DNA from: Tetrapyrgos nigripes
Lineage: Eukaryota > Basidiomycota > Agaricomycetes > Agaricales > Campanellaceae
NCBI GenBank assembly: GCA_013368315.1
Contig: JAACJM010000151.1
Span: 62,001-126,000 of the forward strand
Length of the DNA stretch: 64,000 nt
Reading direction: 5' to 3'
Part shown: piece after piece, positions 56,940-64,000 of the stretch
Layout of the letters: each line of letters opens with the position of its first letter
Numbering within the stretch: the first letter of the stretch is position 1
Program-made: the position numbers and the translations under genes
Notes under the pieces: generated by a model
The model's input: the letters and a program-made list of their open reading frames with translations, nothing else
The model's database searches: none
Told to the model about the DNA's origin: nothing

Positions 56940-59161
56940 CTACACCTCGACAATCTTATCATCATCATCATCATCTTCGTCTTCATCCTTACGATTAGAA
57001 TCCGCCCCAAGAGCCTCAATAACCGGTCCATCCTCTTCTTCCTCTTCCTCCACTTTATTCGCTCCAATTCCAGAGCCAATTCCATCTTGACGTTGTCCTT
57101 GAGCGTTAACACTTCCGACCCCACTAGGAAGCCCCATGAACAAAGGATTTATATCAAACATCTTGGAATAATCGATCCCATTAATCAGCGACTTGCTACC
57201 CTCATCGCCATCGCCAAGTCCTTCAGTGATATCATATTCTTCCTCTTCAGGTAAAGCTTGAGAAAGAGGCGGTTCGTCGCCTTTGATGAGTTGGACGAGA
57301 CGTTCCATGTGTTCGGAGATCTGTAAGAAGTATCAGAGAGTTAGTGGTGCTAGACGGCGCAGACAGAAACAGAAGGGGGGGAAATTTGAAGTAGTTCACA
57401 GGAAATACACCGGATAGAATCGAATACGATGACGACCACAATAATCATCTGGACGACAAGAAGAAGAAGAAGAAGAAGAAGAAGAAGAAAGTAAAGGACG
57501 AACAAACAAACACAACACCGACCTTTTCAACCGACTCAACTTCATGTGCAGCTCTGACGATCTCATACACACCCTGTCCTTTTCGCCTCAAATATTCCCG
57601 TCCCCAGCGAGTATGGCATAAGAGTAAAAGCGTCTCAACATGTGTTAGGCGAAGCGTTGAATCTGGTTCGCGTGTTTTGGTTGGAGGGAGGAGCTGGAGG
57701 GAGGGCGGGAGGAGGTCTTGGTCCTGTTTTTGATAACGAAAAGGAGAGGGAAGGAAAAGAGGGAGAGAGGCAGTGAGAGTTAGTATCATAGATATCATTG
57801 TGATACAAGGGATGCAAGTAGTACAGTGTATGATGGAGAAAAAGGTAGACTTACCTCCAAATCAAACTCCTCCGGTCCAGCTAATGGGAGTAATAGGTAG
57901 GGTAATATACCAATTCCAGGCGCTTCAACTTTAGAAGGAGGAACAGTGGTAAGGACTTCTTCAGGATTGAGCATGGCTCGGTGGCCGCGAACGTGGAAGG
58001 CGCAGTTTCTGTTTTATATGTAAAGCAGTGGGTGAGTATATGCATGACATTGGGATGCAATTGGCGAAATCAAGAGAACGCAAGAGAGAAACGAAAAATT
58101 GACACTTTAGTCGGAAACGTACTTGATAGTAGAAACTACACCACCTCGTCTAATCAAATCTTTGTGTTCGGTGAACGAGATGATTTTTGCGAGAGGGTAT
58201 TCCAGGTCAGAGTCTGTTCCTGATTCTGACGTCGATTTGGGTTTGAACAGGTTTTTTGTTTGTGGCGTGAAGAAGAATAGTCTGCCGGCTGAAGACTGTA
58301 CATTCCTCAATCAGACCATAGGCCTTTCAACCGCGAAAAAGAAAAGTAACTCACCGAAGTCAAATTCGCAAACACACTCGCCATAAAATGTAAATTCCCC
58401 TTCCTGCTCCTCTTTGATAAATCCTCCGACTCGTTTATCAACTCTGCACCTTGCACAAATGCGTCCAAAAGTAAAGGTAATGCGGCTACCTGGACTTCGT
58501 CTCCGGATGGATACGGAACTGGAGCAGCACAAGTTCCACTTCGAGATTGAGTTGCGTAGAAACCATTGGGGAAACGAGGATTGACGATGATGGGTACTTT
58601 CATGGAAAGAACGGTAGAGCAGGCTGCCGAGGATGCGGTTAGGTTGGATAAGAGCATTGAAGCTAGATCAGCGAGGATCGATTGGGGATTCTGGATACGG
58701 CGTTAGGGTCAGTTTAAATGTAAAGAGACACTGCGCATACGATGATATAGGATACCAGAAAACTGAGAAACGAAGGCTCCGATAACGAAGATACGAGCAT
58801 GGGTGAATCGGACAGGTTGACCAAAGCTCTAAAGGCATCATGAGCGACAGCCTAAGTCTATGATTTATCAGACCGAATATACAAAGACGGAAGAGATTAC
58901 TGACTAGTTGGTCTCTGCAAAGCAGCTTGAGATCGCGAATGACATCGTTGTCATCATTCTTTTTGAGACCTCCAGAAGAAGACGAAGAAAAGAATATTTT
59001 TCTGTGAGGCGCGTCTTTAGGTGTCTGTACAACGAGATTGGACAGGGCTATCTGTCTGACTTGGGGGTTTTTGTCTCGCAGGAATGGCAGCAGCTGCGGA
59101 TGATCAGTCTGTGAATAAAAAAGAAGAGAAAAAGTAGTACTTCTCTAAGCTGAGCTTCCAT
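56940..59161 (-). CDS. HGH1: HGH1-like protein (armadillo-type eEF2-folding co-chaperone)
   Basis: Multi-exon gene. ATG 59161-59159 gives MEAQLRE, spliced to TDHPQLLPFLRDKNPQVRQI, ALSNLVVQTPKD and DVIRDLKLLCRDQL. Further exons carry AFRALVNLSDSPMLV, ADLASMLLSNLTASSAACST, FLxxLVSG-type helices (EVQVAALPLLLDAFVQGAEL), GNLHFMASVFANLTS, RLFFFTPQ, HKDLIRRGGVVSTIKNCAFH, GILPYLLLPLAGPEEFDLE and LLPPSLQLLPPTKTREPDST. They end with the C-terminal helix pair (LVQLIKGDE) and an acidic tail. The RGG-IKNC, PYLLLPLAGPEEF and LPPTKTREPD motifs are specific to Hgh1/FAM203. In yeast, Hgh1 helps fold the translation factor eEF2. The acidic tail (DEDEDDDDDD) is longer than usual. One intron, about 57310-57520, contains a GAA microsatellite. 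Stop TAG at 56942-56940. Confidence 0.92.
57457..57490. repeat. (GAA)n microsatellite in an HGH1 intron
   Basis: About eleven AAG/GAA triplets inside the long intron near the 3' end of the HGH1-like gene. Confidence 0.85.
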
Positions 59162-59217
59162 GGCGAAAGAGATGATGATGACCCTAACCCTAACAACCTT
59201 GTTCTACTCATGCGTCC
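59162..59217. promoter_or_regulatory. 56-bp bidirectional gap between HGH1 and SPT20 with telobox-like motif
   Basis: The two start codons are only 56 bases apart. The gap contains ACCCTAACCCTAA (59181-59193), two copies of the TTAGGG unit read on the minus strand. TTAGGG-binding factors (yeast Tbf1, fission yeast Teb1) act at promoters in other fungi; a similar role here is inference. Confidence 0.55.
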
Positions 59218-62200
59218 ATGGCCGGATACAACCAGACACGATATGTCGAGGTATTCTTCTTTCCTTTTGACTATCACTTTGGTATTCATTTTCTACAGGA
59301 ATTGCTAGACCAAAACAAAGCAAACCCTCCATCCTTTACAGTTCATCTCCACAACGACTATTGGACTCTAAACAACGGTGGCAAGTTTCTCTACAGTCAC
59401 CAGATTGCGGTTCGCCTTGTTATTGCTTTCATTCTTGATATATATGCTCAGTTATTAGGATGTAGTCACTATTGGATGACGTCCGTGCACACCGTATCCC
59501 AGTGGACTTTCTCGAGTTGTTTGACAAGGCAAAGGTACCGTTTTATGATGGTATGTTGTCTTTATTCTCCAGGATACTGTATAGTGTCTCATTCTCTACT
59601 CTGCGTTCAGGTCGCATGATTGTAGACATCCTCGATTACAGACCGCAGAAAGCCTCCGAACCCGCATTAGACGTTCCCGAACGAACTCGGACAGTGCTTC
59701 ACCCAAATGGCGAAAGCCTATACGCAGATATATGCTTGCTAAACAGTGCTCATGGTGGAAAGTGGACTGACAGAGATGCTCTGGAGGTTGAAGCGCGTAT
59801 TCTGGTCAGTTTATGTTCCTCATTCTATGCTGTAACTGAGCCTTGTTCTGGGTTGTAGCTCGCCACATCGCCTGCACTATGTCTCGACCCCAATCCACAT
59901 CTTACACGGATAGCAAACCATGTTCTTAGAGCGTCTACCCCCGCCGTTCCCGGATCACTGAAAAGGAAAGCAGCTGCATTGGATGTTGAAGAGGACGAGG
60001 CAGATAAGGCTAGGAAACACAAGATCATGTCGTTCATGAATCCGAGGAATAATAAGCCTCATGCGCCGAAGTGGGTGTTGGCTTATCATATTATCTTGTT
60101 TTTGCTTTCGTTTCGTTATTTTTTGGGAAGTTTGGTTGCTTATAATAACATCCACAGCTACCGAATTCTCAACTTAATCGCACGGAGGAAAGCCGAGCAA
60201 GCTCAAGGCCAAGTTAATGCCCCTACACCCGTTCCTACACCCACCAATTCCCAACCTCAACCCCAAACGCAACCCCAGCCTCTTGCTCGTCCTCCATCCC
60301 AACCCCAGCATCTATCACAGCCCCAAACTCAAACCCAACCCCTCGCTCGTCCTCCATCACAACCACCCGTTCCTCATCCTCTTCAAGTCACCACTACGAG
60401 CCAATACGCTGCTTCTAACCACTCTTCACCCGTATCTGCGACTGCAACGCAGCCCCAGTCGCAACCACAGTATACTCCAGCACATTCACCTCCCAGTGGT
60501 ACCAGCCTTACCCCTGACAAACGATTGCCACCCAATGGTGGCCCAACGTTCACCATTAACAGGGCGAATGGTACACATACCCCTGGTCCGTATCATTCAC
60601 CATCGCCTGGACCAGGAGCTGGAGCTGGAGCTGTACCAGGTCCAGCACGGACACCCACACCAAAGTACACATCGTCTCAGTCTCCTAGAGTGTCGACTAC
60701 TGGGTTACCACATTCAGGTGTAACCGCGCCTTCACCGTTACATCAACAGCGTGGACAAGCTCAGGTGCAGTCACATCCTAACCAGCCCCAACCCCATCCG
60801 CAAACCCAACCTTACCCCGGCCAAAGCCAAAATCAAGGCCAAGGCCATGGTCAACCACAACCACAACCTACCCAATCTCATCCTCATCCTCATCCTACGC
60901 ATCCTACACATACCCATTCTCATTCACAATCCCATCCTCATACAATGCCTCCTCCGATGCAAGCTCATCCACCTCCACATCCTCAACCACAATCTCAATC
61001 TCAACCGCAGCATGCTACTCATTCCCAACATGCTAACCAACCGACGCGTCCACCCTCAGTTGTTAACGTTAATGGTGTTAGCGTAGCTAATGGCGTTAAT
61101 GGTGCCGGTGTCAACGCCAATCCATCCTTCCAACAACCACCCGTTCTCGATCTTCGTACGCCACCTCCCCCGAGGAATATTTCGCAGAATGTTAAACCTG
61201 GAGCAGGAGCGCCAGGGCAGAATGTCAATGCGACTGTTGCCCGCATTGGGACTCCCAATCCCAATCCTGCCCACAATCCCAATCCTACGCAACCTCAACA
61301 ACCCCATCCACTTCCGAATTCCAATCCTAATCCTAATGCTGCAGGCCAACCGACTCAATCACATCCCACACAAACGGGCCATCCTACCCAACAGCCACCC
61401 ACGGGCCTGACGCCCCAGCAGCAGCAGACACAGGCACAGGCACAGGCACAAGCACAACAGCTGCAGCTTCTTCATCAACAGAGATATCGCCAACAACTCA
61501 TTGCAGCTCAGGCTCAAGCTCAAGCTGGTGGGAGGGCTAGTGTTGCTCCAGGTGCGGGTATGAATCAGATGGGACAGATGGGTCAAATGGGTCAAGTGAA
61601 CCAGATGAACCAAATGAACCAGTCGAATCCTCAAGCTGGTGTTGGTGTTGGTGTTGGTGGACAACAAGTCCATTCCAGTCCGATGATGACGAGTTCGAGA
61701 TTGGCTACCCGATCGCCTATGCCTCCGAATCCTCAGGGTCAAGGTCAGAATCAGAACCCTCAGACGATGCAGAATGGTAATGGGATGACGATGGCGATGT
61801 CACCGACGATGAGACCTGGGTCTACAAATTCGGCTGCTGCTGCGAACCAGTCACCGAGACCTGGACAGATGAACGTCAACGCGAATGCAGTGAACGCGTC
61901 CCCGAGACCTGGAGCTATGAATGCCAACACTGGCACTGCTCCAAACGCCAATACGAATCCCAACGTGAACGTTAATTCACCTCGTCCTGGAAATTCTGTG
62001 CCTCATCCACATCAGCCAGGACCTACTGCGCATAATGTAGCAGCTTTACACCAGTGGATGCGTGCTCATCCAGGGGTGACCCCTGCACAGGTGCAACATT
62101 TGGTTCAGGCACATGCACAGGCGCAGAGAGGTCAAGCTCAATCGCCTGTCAATGCTGGTAGTGCTGAGGGACAAGGACAAAATCAACCTCAGCAGCCTCA

Positions 62201-62828
62201 GCCTGGACAAGCAACGGGCCAAGGCCAAGGTCAAGGGCAGCCTCAGGCTCAGCCAGGACAAGGACAACCACACGGTACCCCTCATCAGCGACACGCGGCA
62301 CCCCAAGGTCAACCACATCAACTCACACAAGCCCAACAACTCCAGTTGATGGCTAGGCGAGCTCAAGCTCAGGCTCAGGCACAGGCAGCACAGGCACAAG
62401 CTGCGAGGATGGGGAATGGGACGCCTCAGCCTGGACATGGTCAAGGAGGAGGACCTCAGCCTATCGCGCCTGCTGGATCTCAAGGCGGACCGGGACAAGG
62501 TCAACCGCAGAGACAATTCCCGATGCATTATTATCAGGCTGCTGGCTATATGCAGAATTTGCAACAAGGAGGAGGTGGGACAGGTCATGTTGGTATGAAT
62601 GGGAACGGTGTCAATGCGAATGGGGTGAATATGAGTGGTAGTGGTGGTGGTGGTGGTGGTGGTGTTGGTGGTAATGGAATGCAAGGGATGAATGTGAATG
62701 GGATGCAAGGAATGCAAGGCATGCAGAATAGGTTACCACAGGCCTATTGGAATGCGATGGCGAGTAGGGGTATGATGGGTATGGGTATGCAAGGACAACA
62801 GGGTCACGGTGGACAAGGACAAGGACAA

Positions 62829-62869
<41 letters not shown>

Positions 62870-62984
62870 ACAAGGAGGCCATGGGCAACATCAGATGCAG
62901 TTGATGAATGGGATGCAGTTGACGGTACAGCAGCAGCAAATGATGCTGATGGCTCAGGCTCAGGCTCGGAAGAATCAGACTTGA
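59218..62984 (+). CDS. SPT20: Spt20-like SAGA complex subunit
   Basis: Exons by eye: 59218-59250, 59299-59409, 59466-59550, 59611-59804, 59859-60070 and 60158-62984. The N-terminal Spt20 domain reads ELLDQNKANPPSFTVHLHND, YWTLNNGGKFLYSHQIA, SLLDDVRAHRIPVDFLELFD, VPFYDGRMIVDILDYR, then ERTRTVLHPNGESLYADICL and RDALEVEARILLATSPALCL. These match the conserved Spt20 (p38IP/FAM48) core of the SAGA co-activator. The 87-base segment 60071-60157 is open in frame but begins GTGGGT and ends CACAG; removing it drops a hydrophobic stretch (ILFLLSFRYFL) out of place in this protein. The last 940 residues are a Gln/Pro/Asn-rich low-complexity tail, as in many fungal Spt20 proteins but long, with a Gly-Gln hexamer run near 62815-62868. 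TGA at 62982-62984. Confidence 0.9.
62815..62868 (+). repeat. GGACA(A/G) hexamer tandem repeat in the SPT20 tail
   Basis: About nine hexamers in phase with the reading frame, coding (Gly-Gln)n. Confidence 0.85.
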
Positions 62985-63442
62985 TGATGACGTCGATTGG
63001 ATGCGAGTGTGAGTACGAGTGGTTGGGTTTGGATTATTGGAGGTGCACGGTTGTTGGATTCGTCGTAGCTTTGTCGTATCGTTGTCGTGCTAAGCGTTGT
63101 ATGTATTTTATTATCTGTAATTTAGAGCTGTCTTCTGGGTTGTTTTCTGTGATTCACCGCTGCTATATTACTCTTACTTGAGCTCGTACATACATTTTGT
63201 AAACTGTACTTAATCGGAATCTTATATATAGATGATTTGGATGATGCATGGTGGTGGTCGCTTTGAAAGTGAAGGGGGTTAGGACGAGTCGCCCTTGGCA
63301 AAAATCGAATTTCCCACTACGCCTGACAACTTTGTGCGAGAAGCGCTAGTCTCCCCTAGGTTGACTCAACGGCTCACAAGCTCGCTTACTAGTAGAGTGC
63401 GAGACTAGCTTGCAGACTGGACGTGTCGATACCCACGGGTCA
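62985..63442. other. 3' flank of SPT20, no gene seen
   Basis: About 460 bases. The first 200 are T-rich and should include the SPT20 3' UTR and polyadenylation signals. No supportable frame was found beyond it. Confidence 0.45.
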
Positions 63443-64000
63443 CGATCCACTCTTCATCTTCCACCACCACTCTCTGGCAGTTTGCACTTTCTATTCGAAG
63501 TCACTGAACTCCTTCAAGCAGTCCTTGAGAACCTAGACAGGTCTGATCAGGTCGAATGCGCCATCGTTTGTCGTTCATGATCCGAGGTCGCGCTGGACAT
63601 CATCTGGTTTGAAGTAGAAGGGTTATGGGTCTTGGCCAGTCTACTTGCTCCCATCAAAAAAAATGACGGCTATGTTTATGTATGGACGCCTTCTGGTTAA
63701 ATGTGTTATCACTGACTGTTGTGGTAGACTTTCGAGTCTCCTCCCGACGAGAAATCTTGGTCGCGTTTTCTTTCGGTCTATAGCAGCCGCATTCGAATTT
63801 TTCGCTACTGTAGCCGTGGCTTTGTGTCAACTATGGATGCACGCTCGATCCTTCAGGATATTCACTCTACTCGACCCTCTTCGGTGTCAATCCTGCCCAA
63901 GCTGCGGGCCTTGCAATGGTGCACCATTCCCGAGGATTTGAAATATTCTACCATCTTCATGCACGGAATCGTACAAGATTTTTACCTCATCGTCGCTCGC
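63443..64000 (+). pseudogene. F-box-like gene, damaged, continues past the window edge
   Basis: The frame from about 63443 gives LFEVTELLQAVLENLDRSDQ, VECAIVCRS, then TGA at 63578-63580 where the related copy (51756-52690) has Trp (HLW), then SEVALDIIWFEVEGLWVLAS and LLAPIKKNDGYVYVW. After a frame change or small intron, NLGRVFFRSIAAAFEFFATV appears. Another frame carries SILPKLRALQWCTIPEDLKY, the usual first LRR strand after the F-box in this family, up to the window end. It and the 52 kb copy each keep a residue the other lost, so both decayed from an intact ancestor. Confidence 0.65.

Noticed and set aside
59181..59193. TTAGGG-type repeat as an internal telomere
   Set aside because: Only two units; it lies in a promoter between two housekeeping genes, so a binding site is more likely than a chromosome-end relic.
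62815..62868. Hexamer array as a CRISPR-like structure
   Set aside because: Uninterrupted short tandem coding repeats with no spacers, inside a eukaryotic gene.

Overview
The window looks like an agaricomycete (mushroom-forming basidiomycete) genome. The host genes are broken by many short GT..AG introns. FunK1-type kinases and F-box/LRR proteins, both large families in Agaricomycetes, are present. About 26 kb is nested Ty3/gypsy chromovirus sequence. No tRNA, rRNA or CRISPR feature was seen.

Layout. 75-2754: two minus-strand genes, a CCDC25/Jlp2 NFACT-R protein and a secreted lysozyme-like (SLT/GH23) protein. 3816-5120: a Ser/Thr-rich single-membrane-span protein with a poorly resolved model. 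6639-32617: the retrotransposon block. Element A (+ strand, old, many stops) has element B (minus strand) inserted in its gag with a perfect 5-bp target duplication. Next come a truncated minus-strand element C and a minus-strand element D whose two LTRs disagree and lack a target duplication. 32618-35041: no recognisable gene. 35042-37116: a flavin-dependent halogenase. 39470-40230: a heme-binding MAPR/Dap1-like protein. 40449-52690: an F-box-rich stretch (two intact genes, three pseudogenes) with an HDDC2-type 5'-deoxynucleotidase and a FunK1 kinase among them. 52824-54143: a secreted Ala/Gly-repeat protein. 56940-62984: HGH1 and SPT20, diverging from a 56-bp intergenic gap. 63443-64000: the start of another damaged F-box copy.

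The most unusual material is in elements B and D. Besides gag and pol they carry (i) an extra cysteine/histidine-rich ORF between pol and the 3' LTR, with a TATA box about 90 bp upstream of its ATG in both copies, and (ii) an open frame between the 5' LTR and gag that has no ATG but differs between copies mostly at synonymous sites. Sibling element C has no module at the first position: its pol end abuts the polypurine tract. The elements decay largely by CpG to TpG/CpA change: 6 of the 9 differences between the two LTRs of B are of this kind, and many stops are TGA where arginine CGA is expected.

Housekeeping genes (CCDC25, HDDC2, HGH1, SPT20, MAPR) look intact. The F-box copies and the retroelements are the fast-decaying part of the window. 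All calls rest on reading the sequence; no database search was possible.
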